A DNA stretch of 64,000 nt from Litorimonas sp039975855 (GCA_039975855.1 JBDWGH010000005.1:62001-126000); one strand, 5' to 3'. Positions 25,302 through 34,235 are shown, numbered from the stretch's first letter. Numbers and translations are program-made. Notes: generated by a model not told the origin, from the letters alone.

Positions 25302-26780
25302 TTACTCAACTAGACGAGCGCCATCTTCTGCCCGCGGTAGAATTGGCGGCATGTCAGCTTCTACATGGTCGACGCCAATCACCATTTTTGATCCATAGCC
25401 ACCAGAGATATGAAGCTTATCTGCGATAAAACTCGTCGACGGTGCCATTGATCCAATTGATGTGTTCTGTCCCATAATTTCCAATGTTTGTTGGGGCAGA
25501 TAGACTGTGCCGAAAACCTGGAGAGACCCACCTTCCGCGATCAAGCTAGATTTTTCTTCAATAGTGCGGTTTCCTGGCGCGGATGCATCTATCGCTTCCA
25601 TGACGGCCAAGCCTTTTCGAGATCCCTGACTTGGAGCTTTCAAATTCAATGAAGATTGGCTTTGGATGTTTAGAACAGCGCCGGACCCCGACAAAATGAA
25701 TGTTACATCCTCGGCAACTGCCTCAGCGCCGTTAATGAAACTAAGCGGGCCATCTTTGATAATGTATTCGCCAGGCAGGAAATCAACATTAATACCATCA
25801 ATGGTCAATCCGCCGCAGAAAGTCCCAGGCAGGACGTCAACATCGCTACCTGTCCTATTTTGTGAAACCTCAATATTGGCATTCAGATCGGTATCGTAAA
25901 TTGGGTCAGTTTCATAACTAAAGAACGCTTCAATACCCGCTGATAAAGACCCCGTCTGCTCGAAGGCTGAAAATGCGAAAGACAAGCGCTGCTGGAAGAG
26001 CTCTCTCTGCATTTGTTGGATCACCTCTTGAGAGACCTCTTCTTTAAACACAATCAATTCAGATAAACGCGTGGAACACGTGTCCGGAATTATTGGCAGA
26101 GCGACATTGGAGTACGGGTCCTGCACCGCTTTGCATTCCCCTTTGACATAAGGTGCGAACTCACCCGTTGCGCCGCCAACAGTACAAAAAGATTGCGCGA
26201 TCGGAGGCTGGGCCGACCGGGACGTTAAGGCAGCTTCGTGAGAAGAGTTTGCCTGAACAGCACATGTCGGCGATGAATAACTAATACCGCCATCAAACAA
26301 AATAGACTCTGACGCAGACTCGTTCAGAGCCATTAGACAAATTGTGTTTTCATTCGCAATCGTCGCGGCGCTCACCTCGCGCATGGTCGGATTCTGTATA
26401 CCAACCAAATTTCCAAAAGATAATTCAAGTTCACCTTCCGCGGACAATCTAACGCGGTCGGATTCCATGCTTGGTGTCAATGTGAGCGGGATATCGCCGC
26501 TATAGTTCGCCAAGAAATGCGTTTCAGCATAAGCGTCTTTTTCAGAATTGCTGATCGCGTTATTATTGGCTGCCGCCAAGACCGCCGCATCCAGAGCGCT
26601 GGAAATCGCGGACCGCTCTTTGGTCACTTGCGAATAGTCTATGGCCGCAGAGGTCAAAGCCAGTAATGGCAAAGCAGCAAGCGCAAAGATAACGGCCACT
26701 TGACCGCCTTCATGTCTTATAAATCTGTGAACTTTCCAGGTCATGTTCGGAAAGGTCTCACGAACTGATTGAAACTTCAT
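25302..26780 (-). CDS. TadG-like Flp pilus-associated protein
   Basis: The 492-residue protein has the TadE/TadG N-terminal architecture: a basic stretch, then RHEGGQVAVIFALAALPLLA (single membrane helix about residues 28-48), then AIDYSQVTKERSAISSALDA and AVLAAAN, the usual TadG helix. The large extracytoplasmic part contains several cysteines and a C-terminal region of short beta repeats (ILSGSGAVLNIQSQSSLNLK, LIAEGGSLQVFGTVYLP, ADKLHISGGYG) that looks like a beta-solenoid. No other tad genes are nearby, so this is an orphan member. It may assist pilus or surface-layer assembly; no function is established. Confidence 0.8.
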   Translation of the reverse strand: MKFQSVRETFPNMTWKVHRFIRHEGGQVAVIFALAALPLLALTSAAIDYSQVTKERSAISSALDAAVLAAANNNAISNSEKDAYAETHFLANYSGDIPLTLTPSMESDRVRLSAEGELELSFGNLVGIQNPTMREVSAATIANENTICLMALNESASESILFDGGISYSSPTCAVQANSSHEAALTSRSAQPPIAQSFCTVGGATGEFAPYVKGECKAVQDPYSNVALPIIPDTCSTRLSELIVFKEEVSQEVIQQMQRELFQQRLSFAFSAFEQTGSLSAGIEAFFSYETDPIYDTDLNANIEVSQNRTGSDVDVLPGTFCGGLTIDGINVDFLPGEYIIKDGPLSFINGAEAVAEDVTFILSGSGAVLNIQSQSSLNLKAPSQGSRKGLAVMEAIDASAPGNRTIEEKSSLIAEGGSLQVFGTVYLPQQTLEIMGQNTSIGSMAPSTSFIADKLHISGGYGSKMVIGVDHVEADMPPILPRAEDGARLVE

Positions 26781-26873
26781 ATAAAAAGAGAGTCAACCAC
26801 TGGTTAAATTACCGTGATCTGTCGCCTGGTGTTTCAGCACCGGAATTCATCAGGCACCCTGTGTCATCTATGC

Positions 26874-27488
26874 CTAAAGTTTATTGGCTGTCACTTTTAA
26901 TTTCAATTTCACGGTCCGCGAAACCCATTCATCCGTATCCCATGGCGCCGCACCGACATTCCACAGCGTTCTGTCCATTTCGACGGTAGATGTCATGACA
27001 GCGACAGATCCATCCACTTCCAAGGTGAATGGTAAATCCAACGCAACGGAAGTTCCTTTTAACGTCAATTCTCCCTTGGCAATAAATCCGTCGCCTTGCG
27101 CAGAAATATCGGAAGATGTGTATACGGCCTCGGGAAAGGCTTTTGCCGAGAACCAGACTTTATCAGGTAAAGTTGACGTTCGATCCTTTGATCCGGCATC
27201 CACGCTTTTGAGCGGAACAGTAATTTTGACAGTCCCAGTTTCCGGCGCGGCCGGATCAAAATTAATGACACCGGAAAACTCCGTAAATTCCCCAGTAAAG
27301 GTCTTACCTTCTTGTTCAGCGGAAAATAGAATATGCGAGCCATCAGCCTGAATATCCCAATTCGCCGCGACCACGCCTGTTGAGACGGCCTGCGCCTCCT
27401 CAGCCGAACTTGCCTGTGAGCAAGCAGAAAGACTAATGGCCAATCCAATAAGGGATGAGAAAAGAGCAGATTTGATATGGGTTTTCAT
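26874..27488 (-). CDS. YceI-family lipoprotein
   Basis: The 204-residue protein has a lipoprotein signal with cysteine near residue 23 (GLAISLSAC) and a YceI lipocalin-like beta barrel: WDIQADGSHILFSAEQEGK, GEFTEFSGVINFDPA, a central KDRTSTLPDKVWFSAKAFPE, and DRTLWNVGAAPWDTDEWVS. YceI proteins bind isoprenoid-type lipids such as ubiquinone precursors in the periplasm. The lipidation site implies membrane anchoring. It is divergent from the 27634 gene with a 145-base gap, where a candidate promoter for the sigma-factor module lies. Confidence 0.9.
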   Translation of the reverse strand: MKTHIKSALFSSLIGLAISLSACSQASSAEEAQAVSTGVVAANWDIQADGSHILFSAEQEGKTFTGEFTEFSGVINFDPAAPETGTVKITVPLKSVDAGSKDRTSTLPDKVWFSAKAFPEAVYTSSDISAQGDGFIAKGELTLKGTSVALDLPFTLEVDGSVAVMTSTVEMDRTLWNVGAAPWDTDEWVSRTVKLKLKVTANKL

Positions 27489-27571
27489 AGCTTAATTACG
27501 CATAAAATCTGGAAAAAGCGCAAGTGAATTCTTTTAAAGATACCGTGACCCCAAAAAAAATCTCACAAAAT

Positions 27572-27601
27572 TGCATCCAAACTCCTCTCTCGTGACGTCT
27601 A
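27572..27601 (+). promoter_or_regulatory. Candidate ECF-type promoter upstream of the sigma-factor module
   Basis: TGCATCC (27572-27578) and CGTCTA (27596-27601) are separated by 17 bases and lie about 33 bases upstream of the ATG at 27634. CGTC-type -10 elements are common in promoters read by ECF sigma factors, and such modules are often autoregulated. The -35 assignment is tentative. There is no second copy in the window to support the motif. Confidence 0.25.
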
Positions 27602-27633
27602 GGGGGTATAGAGATTAAAAAAGGAGATATCTC

Positions 27634-28008
27634 ATGGAAGAAGTATTAGTGCCAATTGCATTATTTGCGATTGCTCCCCTCATCGTTTGGGCGGTCTGCG
27701 CCTATCGGTATAAAACCAAGAAAGCCATTATGAAGGTTTTGGAGGCCATGACACATAAGGGTGAGCCAATTTCTCCGGCAGTCATTCATGCGCTCGGTAT
27801 CCGTCCGCGCAATCGCAATGCCGATCTGCGTACGGGGATTATCCTAATCGCCCTCGCCGTTGCCTTTTTCCTTTTGGGTGCCATCATTGGTGAAGAAGAC
27901 GCTATTCGCGGATTGAGCGGTATTGCAATGTTCCCGCTAGTCATTGGCGCAGCCTATGTCGGAATTTGGGCCTTTATCGGGCGCAAAGAACCCGCAACTT
28001 TCGGGTAA
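27634..28008 (+). CDS. Small membrane protein, DUF6249-like
   Basis: The 124-residue protein has an N-terminal helix (about 4-24, VPIALFAIAPLIVWAVCAY), a basic cytoplasmic loop (KTKKAIMKVLEAMTHKGEPI), and two further helices (about 70-90 and 95-116). Proteins with this layout, including the AMTHKGEPISPAVIHALG pattern, commonly sit directly upstream of an ECF sigma-factor gene; I assign DUF6249 tentatively. A strong ribosome-binding site (AAAGGAGA) precedes the ATG. It is first in a three-gene unit with a sigma factor and a probable anti-sigma factor, so it may be part of the sensing complex. Confidence 0.7.
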   Translation: MEEVLVPIALFAIAPLIVWAVCAYRYKTKKAIMKVLEAMTHKGEPISPAVIHALGIRPRNRNADLRTGIILIALAVAFFLLGAIIGEEDAIRGLSGIAMFPLVIGAAYVGIWAFIGRKEPATFG

Positions 28009-28016
28009 CGCCTATT

Positions 28017-28523
28017 TTGGGGGAACCCAGTTTTGAGACAATACTCCGCACCCACCAGGGTGCGGTTAGGGCCTTCCTACGCCGAGTATGCAGTGATGCA
28101 GCCCTGGCGGATGATCTAGCACAAGACGCTTTTATCAAGGCTTATCACGCCCTGGATCAATTGTCGGACCCGACAAAAATACGGAGTTGGTTATTTGGAA
28201 TCGCCTATCGCGAGTTTCTGGATCATGCCCGTAAGAAGAAAAGACGACGGCGCTTATCGTTGGGCGCCGTCGCACCAGAGCCTGCCGCGGTGCCAAGCGG
28301 TCAGGCTTTGGATATTGAACGCGCGATGGACAGTCTGCCGCCCGATTGCCGTGCCGTTGTAATTTTGTGCCTCCTGCATGGGCTGACCCAAGCAGAGGCT
28401 GCAACCACCACTGGCCTGCCGTTAGGAACGGTCAAAAGTCACGTGACCCGCGGCAAAGCAAAATTGCAGGCTGTTTTAGCAGCATATGCACCCGCTCGAA
28501 AATCTGATAGGAGTTTCGCATGA
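28017..28523 (+). CDS. ECF RNA polymerase sigma factor
   Basis: This is a sigma-70 family group IV factor of about 168 residues from TTG 28017 (M-G-E-P-S-F-E-T-I), eight bases after the upstream stop. The open frame extends to 27966 inside the upstream gene but without family sequence. The sigma-2 region has VRAFLRRVCSDAALADDLAQ and DAFIKAYHAL, with IRSWLFGIAYREFLDHARK binding the -10 element. The sigma-4 helix-turn-helix is in LPPDCRAVVILCLLHGLTQ and EAATTTGLPLGTVKSHVTRG. The stop overlaps the next gene by four bases (28520-28523), typical of a sigma/anti-sigma pair. Confidence 0.9.
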   Translation: MGEPSFETILRTHQGAVRAFLRRVCSDAALADDLAQDAFIKAYHALDQLSDPTKIRSWLFGIAYREFLDHARKKKRRRRLSLGAVAPEPAAVPSGQALDIERAMDSLPPDCRAVVILCLLHGLTQAEAATTTGLPLGTVKSHVTRGKAKLQAVLAAYAPARKSDRSFA

Positions 28524-28819
28524 GTGAAAGCCACGACATTCAAAACGCGCTCAGAGCCTATGCTGCGCCTGTACCGGATAATGGATTCACGGCCGCGACA
28601 CTGGAGCGCGCTGAAAAAGAAAAGTCACCACGTTTACTCGTTTTAGCGGGGGCCAGCGGTGTCGGGGGCCTTCTTGCTCTCAGTCAAACACCAAGCCTTT
28701 GGGGTTTAATGACGCAAGCGAATATTCCAATGCTTTCACCTTTGGCCTTCACAGCTTTAGGGGTTTTGGGCTTTGTTGGATGGGCAGCACTTGATAGAGG
28801 ATGGAGCGACACTGTTTAA
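28520..28819 (+). CDS. Probable anti-sigma factor, small membrane protein
   Basis: The 99-residue protein is translationally coupled to the sigma factor through ATGA 28520-28523. The N-terminal 35 residues are polar and helical (SHDIQNALRAYAAPVPDNGF, then TAATLERAEKE), a pattern seen in the cytoplasmic tail of short anti-sigma factors. Two hydrophobic segments follow (about 38-56 and 68-90). No zinc-binding HxxxCxxC motif is present. Anti-sigma function is inferred from position and topology only. The ppk2 gene follows 11 bases later and may be cotranscribed. Confidence 0.6.
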   Translation: MSESHDIQNALRAYAAPVPDNGFTAATLERAEKEKSPRLLVLAGASGVGGLLALSQTPSLWGLMTQANIPMLSPLAFTALGVLGFVGWAALDRGWSDTV

Positions 28820-28830
28820 CAGGAGCCTTC

Positions 28831-29628
28831 ATGTCTTCAGATTATCTGGCCAAACCCGGCACAAGTTTTAAATTATCCGACTACCCAACCCGGGTTAATG
28901 TCTTTGATGATAAGGACGCCGCGAAAAAAGCGGTAAAAGAAAATGCAAAAGCCGTTTCGGACTTAGCGCACCGTCTTTACGGGGAGGCAGACCGAAAGCT
29001 TTTGATTGTTTTACAAGGCATGGATACGTCCGGCAAAGACGGAACAACATCCGCTATTTTTCACCGCACCCCTCCGCTCAATGTAAATGTCGCAAGCTTC
29101 AAAGCGCCGACAAAAAAAGAGCTCGCGCATGATTACCTCTGGCGCGTTCATAATGTCGTGCCGGGCAAAGGCCAAATCACCGTTTTTAATCGCAGCCATT
29201 ATGAAGATGTGTTGGTCGTAAAGGTAAAAAGTTACGCCTCGCCCGAAGTGGTTGATCAAAGATATAATCAGATAAACGACTTCGAACGTTTACTCGTTGA
29301 AAGCGGAACAACTATTTTAAAATTCATGCTACACATTTCGCACGAGACACAAGGCGAACGTTTGCGGGATCGCTTGGTCGTCCCCGACAAACGCTGGAAA
29401 TTTAATCCAGGTGATTTGGATGACCGTGCCCTTTGGCCTGAATTCATGAACGCCTATGAAACGATGGTCCAGCGCACATCAACGGACCACGCGCCTTGGC
29501 ACATCATTCCATCGGATTCGCGCAAAACGCGCGGCGCGATAATCTCCGGCATCGTCCGAGAGACCTTGGAAACAATGAATCCGCAATATCCCGATCCTGG
29601 ATTCAGGCCTGAAGATTTTCAAATCTAG
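28831..29628 (+). CDS. ppk2: Polyphosphate kinase 2 family phosphotransferase
   Basis: PPK2 enzymes transfer phosphate between polyphosphate and nucleotides. ATG 28831, preceded by AGGAG, gives 265 residues; the frame upstream to 28801 overlaps the previous gene. Walker A is GMDTSGKDG (residues 63-71), a Walker B-like FNRSHYEDV follows, and the lid region contains HISHETQGERLRDR and KRWKFNPGDLDDR. The single-domain length matches one-domain PPK2. Whether it prefers AMP, ADP or GDP cannot be told. Its closeness to the ECF sigma module suggests stress-linked expression, which is inference. Confidence 0.92.
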   Translation: MSSDYLAKPGTSFKLSDYPTRVNVFDDKDAAKKAVKENAKAVSDLAHRLYGEADRKLLIVLQGMDTSGKDGTTSAIFHRTPPLNVNVASFKAPTKKELAHDYLWRVHNVVPGKGQITVFNRSHYEDVLVVKVKSYASPEVVDQRYNQINDFERLLVESGTTILKFMLHISHETQGERLRDRLVVPDKRWKFNPGDLDDRALWPEFMNAYETMVQRTSTDHAPWHIIPSDSRKTRGAIISGIVRETLETMNPQYPDPGFRPEDFQI

Positions 29629-29639
29629 GCGAGGGCAAT

Positions 29640-30377
29640 TTGACTGAAACTTACATCCTGTCCCCCGGGGATGTTTACGGCCCCGTTCAGCCCCGACAGA
29701 AAAAGCATTGGTTTGGGCGCGTGTTTGAAGCCGGGCTTTGGGTTGTCGTAATCGTGCATCTCTATGCGATCGCCTTACGCGTTGTCCCCGTACCCGGAAC
29801 TATTTTGATGGTGCAGCGCGGCATAGCGGGTGAAAACATTCGGAATGATTGGACTTCATTAGAGGATATTTCACCCCACTTGCCGCGCGCAATCTTAGGC
29901 GGGGAAGACTCTCGATTTTGCGAACATCGCGGCATTGATATCCAAGCTGTGAAGAACGCCTTCTCTGATAATGCAGAAGGCGGACGCCGACGAGGTGGCT
30001 CGACGATTTCGCAACAAACCGCGAAAAATGTCTTTCTCTGGAATGGCGGCGGCTATCCCCGAAAAGCCGTTGAGGCTTGGTTCGCGCTCTATACCGACTT
30101 AGTTTGGGGGAAGCGCAGAACCATGGAAATCTATTTGAACGTCGCAGAATGGGGTGACGGAATTTTCGGCGCAGAAGCCGCCGCGCAAGCGCGATTTGGA
30201 AAATCCGCCAAAGATTTGACCCAGCGCGAGGCCGCGCTTTTGGCGGCGGTTCTACCAAGCCCGAATAAATGGCGCGTCGACCCGCCCGGTTCCTATGTCA
30301 ACGGACGCGCCAGCATCTTAATGCAACGCGCCGACGTCATCCGTAGCAGCGCCTATGACAGTTGCTTGAAATTATAG
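29640..30377 (+). CDS. mtgA: Monofunctional peptidoglycan glycosyltransferase
   Basis: MtgA polymerises lipid II into glycan strands at the inner membrane. The start is TTG 29640, preceded by GAGGG at good spacing, giving 245 residues. One membrane anchor lies at about residues 30-50 (FEAGLWVVVIVHLYAIALRV). The GT51 motifs are all present: GGEDSRFCEHRGID with the catalytic Glu, GGSTISQQTAKNVFLW, YLNVAEWGDGIFGAEAAA and REAALLAAVLPSPNKW. There is no transpeptidase domain, consistent with the monofunctional type. Its end overlaps the convergent aminotransferase by six bases. Confidence 0.95.
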   Translation: MTETYILSPGDVYGPVQPRQKKHWFGRVFEAGLWVVVIVHLYAIALRVVPVPGTILMVQRGIAGENIRNDWTSLEDISPHLPRAILGGEDSRFCEHRGIDIQAVKNAFSDNAEGGRRRGGSTISQQTAKNVFLWNGGGYPRKAVEAWFALYTDLVWGKRRTMEIYLNVAEWGDGIFGAEAAAQARFGKSAKDLTQREAALLAAVLPSPNKWRVDPPGSYVNGRASILMQRADVIRSSAYDSCLKL

Positions 30378-31574
30378 AACGTCCAAAATGGCTTGGGCCA
30401 AGCGCGGAATGTTTTCATCATTCGCTCCGGCAATATTAATTCGGCCACTATCTGTCATATAGATGGAATACTCCGACCGGAGCTTGCGCGCCTGATCAAC
30501 AGACAGCGGTAGGGTTGAAAACATGCCGTTTTGATCTGTCACGGCCGCAGCAATCACTTCACCGCCTTGCACATTTAGCGCTGCGGAAAGTTGACGACGC
30601 AAATCACGCATGCGCTCGCGCATTTCAGTCAGCTCTTCGACCCACATGGCGCGCAAATCCGCGTCGCCAAGAATGTCAGCCACGAGCTTTGCCCCGTGAT
30701 CAGGCGGCATTGAAATAATTTTACGTTGCGTCAGGCCCAATTGGGAGCGCGCAATATCAGCCGTTGCCTCATCTCTGCAGACAACGGCAATTAGGCCGAC
30801 ACGTTCTTTATAGAGTGCAAAGTTCTTGGAACAGGACGCTGCAATGAGAACTTCAGGACAAACCTCAACCACTTTGCGGAGACCGTATGAATCCTCGCTC
30901 ATGCCGCGGCCCAGACCAAAATAGGCCAAATCTACATATGGCGTCAGCTCTTTCTCCACCATGAATGCGGCCAAACGGTCCCATTCGGCGGGCGCGAGGT
31001 CTGCGCCTGTTGGATTGTGGCAACACCCGTGAACAAGTACCACATCGCCAGGTTTTGCCTTTGCATCCAGATGGGCCAGCATATCATCGAAATCTACGCC
31101 CAAGGTCTCGCGGTTATAGTACGGGTATTTTTCCATTTTCAGGCCGGCAGCACTTATCAATGGAATGTGGTTTGCCCAAGTCGGCGTCGAGACCCAGACA
31201 GTCGCATCAGGGGCAGCGGATTTAATGATTTCCGCGCCGAGCCGCAGCGCACCGGAGCCGCCGGCCGCTTGCGCGCTGGCAATCCGGTTCATGAGCGCAT
31301 TGTCAATTTTCCCCGCGTCGCCGCCGAGGATCAAATGCAGCATTGAATGGCGAAAATCGTCATTACCGCGAATACCAACATAGGATTTGGTCGTCTCATT
31401 TTCCCAGAGCTGTTTTTCAGCCTGTTTTACGGCGCGTAAAATAGACGTTTCGCCGGTCGCATCTTTATATACCCCAACACCCAGATCTATTTTGTCCGGG
31501 TTCGTATCGGCTTTGCATTGCTGCATAAGGGCGATGATGGCGTCGGGCGCCCGAGGGACGAGATATTCAAACAT
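30372..31574 (-). CDS. Aspartate/aromatic amino acid aminotransferase
   Basis: This is a PLP-dependent class I aminotransferase of the AspC/TyrB type. ATG 31574 (M-F-E-Y-L) gives 400 residues; the open frame continues 94 codons upstream but without family sequence and into the AGCS promoter region. Motifs: NPDKIDLGVGVYKDATGET, HGCCHNPTGADL, PYVDLAYFGLGRG, and the PLP lysine region SCSKNFALYKERVG. The C-terminal SDSGRINIAG-like stretch (MTDSGRINIAGAND) is characteristic. It interconverts aspartate/2-oxoglutarate or aromatic amino acids; specificity is not resolved. It is divergent from the AGCS symporter across 169 bases. Confidence 0.93.
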   Translation of the reverse strand: MFEYLVPRAPDAIIALMQQCKADTNPDKIDLGVGVYKDATGETSILRAVKQAEKQLWENETTKSYVGIRGNDDFRHSMLHLILGGDAGKIDNALMNRIASAQAAGGSGALRLGAEIIKSAAPDATVWVSTPTWANHIPLISAAGLKMEKYPYYNRETLGVDFDDMLAHLDAKAKPGDVVLVHGCCHNPTGADLAPAEWDRLAAFMVEKELTPYVDLAYFGLGRGMSEDSYGLRKVVEVCPEVLIAASCSKNFALYKERVGLIAVVCRDEATADIARSQLGLTQRKIISMPPDHGAKLVADILGDADLRAMWVEELTEMRERMRDLRRQLSAALNVQGGEVIAAAVTDQNGMFSTLPLSVDQARKLRSEYSIYMTDSGRINIAGANDENIPRLAQAILDVL

Positions 31575-31743
31575 GATGAAAGCGTGTTCCGTTTTTGAGT
31601 TTACGCGCCCCCTTAGAGGCTTTTGAATGTATCCGCTACCGTTGAGACAGTTTCTGACGAAATTTTTCGTTGCCTTTACCGCGGCAGCACGGAACAAGGC
31701 TTCAAAATGATAATCCGCCCAATGCTGGGCAAAGGGGATAACA

Positions 31744-33216
31744 ATGGAAACCTTCAATAGCTTGATGGAATCAATGAACGGCATAGTTTGGGGCCCGCCC
31801 ATGATGTTGCTGCTTTTGGGTGTAGGTCTGTTCTTAACAATTGGCCTTCGATTCATCTCGCTTACAAAAATCGGATATGGTTTCCGTCAACTCTTCAAAA
31901 AGCGGTCTGGCGAAGCCGAAGACGGAGATGTGTCTCCCTTTGCCGCCTTAATGACAGCTTTGTCTTCGACGGTCGGTACCGGTAACATTGCAGGCGTCGC
32001 GGCCGCGATTGCGATTGGCGGACCAGGCGCAGTCTTCTGGATGTGGGTCACAGCCATTTTGGGAACAGCAACGAAATTTGCTGAAGGCGTCCTCGCTGTG
32101 CGCTACCGCGAAGTCGACGCCAATGGTAACCGTGTTGGCGGCCCAATGTATTATATTAAGAACGGCCTTGGACCGAAGTGGATGTGGCTAGCCATGGCTT
32201 TTGCTCTGTTCGGCATTATCGGGTCGCTTTCGACGGGTAACGCCGTTCAAGCAAACTCGATTGGGGATGCCCTTGGGAGTGCCTATAATTTCGACCCACG
32301 CATAGTTGCCGTTATATTGTCAGCCCTCGTAGCTGGTGTAATTTTTGGCGGTATTAGACGTATTGGCGCGGTTGCTTCAAAACTCGTTCCTTTCATGGCC
32401 GTTCTATACATCGTAGCTGCCCTTGTTGTTATTATGTCCAATGTGACGGCTGTCCCGGCAGCTTTTGGCATGATCTTCAAAGGTGCATTTGGCCTGCAAG
32501 GTGCCGGAACCGGTATCACAATCGGCCTTATGATGTTGGCGATGCAAAAAGGTGTCGCGCGCGGATTGTTCTCTAACGAAGCTGGTCAAGGGTCTGCGCC
32601 GATTGCTCATGCGGCGGCTCAGAATAATGATCCTGTCAACCAAGGCATGATCGCTATGCTCGGAACGATTATCGACACGCTCATCATTTGTACGATTACA
32701 GCGCTGGTCATTCTGACATCTGGCGTTATGGGCGCAGATTGTCTGGCCAGCCCAGCCATTTTGGAATTGCTGGAGTCAGGTAAGACCCCGGCGGGATGCG
32801 AAATCGGCGTGCCATTGACAGCGTCCGCTTTCGAAGCCACCCTCACAGGGTTTGGTGAGCATATCGTGACCTTCTGTCTTTGTATCTTTGCTTTCACCAC
32901 CATCATTGGCTGGTCTTATTACGGTGAACGCTGCACGGCCTTTATCTTCAAAGAGCGTTCTATTCCTGTTTTCCGGTGCTTCTGGATTCTCGCAGTTTTC
33001 GCCTCAACTTATGCTCTCTCCTTCGAATCTGACGGGGACAATATTGTTGTCGCAACTTTCTGGTTGATTGCGGACAGCTTGACTGGATTGATGGCAGCGC
33101 CAAACCTCATCGGTTTGATCCTCTTGTCACCGGTCGTCTTCAAATTGGCGAAAGAGTATTTCGACAAGGACACGATCGCCAGTGATGGTCTGATTGACCA
33201 AGACGATATTGAATAG
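31744..33216 (+). CDS. Alanine/glycine:cation symporter (AGCS family)
   Basis: This is a 490-residue inner-membrane Na+/H+-coupled amino acid symporter with about 10-11 hydrophobic helices. Family motifs: ALMTALSSTVGTGNIAGVA near the N-terminus, GGPGAVFWMWVTAILGTATK, and GLFSNEAGQGSAPIAHAAA in the second half. The C-terminus ends in a short acidic tail (DGLIDQDDIE). ATG 31744 opens with a typical METFNSLMESMNGIVWGPPM. I looked for a glycine riboswitch upstream and did not see one. yciB follows 11 bases downstream. Confidence 0.93.
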   Translation: METFNSLMESMNGIVWGPPMMLLLLGVGLFLTIGLRFISLTKIGYGFRQLFKKRSGEAEDGDVSPFAALMTALSSTVGTGNIAGVAAAIAIGGPGAVFWMWVTAILGTATKFAEGVLAVRYREVDANGNRVGGPMYYIKNGLGPKWMWLAMAFALFGIIGSLSTGNAVQANSIGDALGSAYNFDPRIVAVILSALVAGVIFGGIRRIGAVASKLVPFMAVLYIVAALVVIMSNVTAVPAAFGMIFKGAFGLQGAGTGITIGLMMLAMQKGVARGLFSNEAGQGSAPIAHAAAQNNDPVNQGMIAMLGTIIDTLIICTITALVILTSGVMGADCLASPAILELLESGKTPAGCEIGVPLTASAFEATLTGFGEHIVTFCLCIFAFTTIIGWSYYGERCTAFIFKERSIPVFRCFWILAVFASTYALSFESDGDNIVVATFWLIADSLTGLMAAPNLIGLILLSPVVFKLAKEYFDKDTIASDGLIDQDDIE

Positions 33217-33227
33217 GCCGTCTTCTC

Positions 33228-33830
33228 ATGACTAACCAAACAACACCTCCTGCCAAAACGGCGGGAGGCGCTAAGAAGCTACCGTTCTGGATTGATTTCG
33301 GTCCGCTGCTGCTTTTCTTTATTACCTTCATGTATTGGAAACGAGACAATCCCGATGATGCAATGATTTGGGCGGCGGGCGTTCTCGCCGTCGCCGCAGC
33401 CATCGCTCTAATTTATGCGTGGCTAAAATATAAACACACCTCTCCTGTCTTGATCTTTTCGACAATCGTTATCGGTGCCTTTGCGCTGGCAGCCTTCTTG
33501 TTTGATGATAAGCGCTTCATTTATATGAAGCCGACAGTGATGAACGCGATTTTTGGCGTTGCTGTCATTGGCGGCATCGCTTTCAAGAAGAACGTTATCA
33601 AAATGATGATGGGCAGTGCATTTGAGCTCCCAGATGCCAAATGGAATTTTTTCGCAATCCGTTGGGGGATATTCTTTTTTGCGATGGCCGCATTGAACGA
33701 ATTGATTTGGCGAACACAAACAGAAACATTCTGGGCCAGTTTCAAGGTATTCGGCTTCCTCCCGCTCACAATCCTATTCACGGCTAGCCAAATCCCATTC
33801 CTGACCAAACATGGAAAAATGCGGGAATAG
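33228..33830 (+). CDS. yciB: Inner-membrane protein YciB/IspZ
   Basis: The 200-residue protein of the YciB/IspZ (septation protein A) family has five or six hydrophobic helices and the recognisable segments LPFWIDFGPLLLFFITFMYW, FIYMKPTVMNAIFGVAVIGG and AIRWGIFFFAMAALNELIW. YciB is linked to envelope maintenance and cell division; its biochemical role is uncertain. The N-terminal 15 residues are a polar extension. It is probably cotranscribed with the AGCS gene. Confidence 0.93.
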   Translation: MTNQTTPPAKTAGGAKKLPFWIDFGPLLLFFITFMYWKRDNPDDAMIWAAGVLAVAAAIALIYAWLKYKHTSPVLIFSTIVIGAFALAAFLFDDKRFIYMKPTVMNAIFGVAVIGGIAFKKNVIKMMMGSAFELPDAKWNFFAIRWGIFFFAMAALNELIWRTQTETFWASFKVFGFLPLTILFTASQIPFLTKHGKMRE

Positions 33831-33957
33831 AATCTTAAATGTTTAGTAACGACGAGTTTCTCTTTTACAGTTCGCTCGAAATTACAGTATTGAAAGCCTA
33901 GCAAATTGCTGGCATTGGCCATTTTGTCGCAGGGGTGCGACGGGCTGGGCGAATATA

Positions 33958-34212
33958 ATGAAAACGAATTTAGATGTGAACGGAGGCTCAGCAGTTGAGG
34001 CTGTGCGCAAGGCTGTTGAAGCAGATTCCGATTGGGATCGCTCGCATGGTGAAGAAGAACTTCACTTTCATATTCTTCGTGCCGCTCAGAATGTCGGCCG
34101 TTTTGAACCTTTTTCCGAAGAAGAAAAAGCACTCAACACCTATTTAACGAACCGCATGGCGGGGAAACGCTTGTGCGATTATGCGTGGCGGATGTTTGCC
34201 CAGAGCCTCTAG
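33958..34212 (+). CDS. Small hypothetical protein, 84 residues
   Basis: This is a short, acidic, soluble protein with no signal or membrane helix. Its core reads EEELHFHILRAAQNVGRFEP and FSEEEKALNTYLTNRMAGKR, suggesting three or four helices with a conserved-looking histidine pair. I recognise no family. Start ATG 33958 lies 127 bases after yciB, in a region without other frames, and it is followed by the acnA leader. It could be an independent small gene; coding status rests on the amino acid composition and a plausible start. Confidence 0.55.
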   Translation: MKTNLDVNGGSAVEAVRKAVEADSDWDRSHGEEELHFHILRAAQNVGRFEPFSEEEKALNTYLTNRMAGKRLCDYAWRMFAQSL

Positions 34213-34235
34213 CGCCCTGATTCAAGCCCAAATGT

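Noticed and set aside
31575..31743. Glycine riboswitch ahead of the AGCS symporter
   Set aside because: No tandem aptamer features visible; only a small ACGAAA/TTTCGT hairpin is present.
30372..31856. Long N-terminal extension of the aminotransferase to 31856
   Set aside because: The extra 94 codons lack family sequence and cross the divergent promoter region and start of the AGCS gene; ATG 31574 fits the family start.
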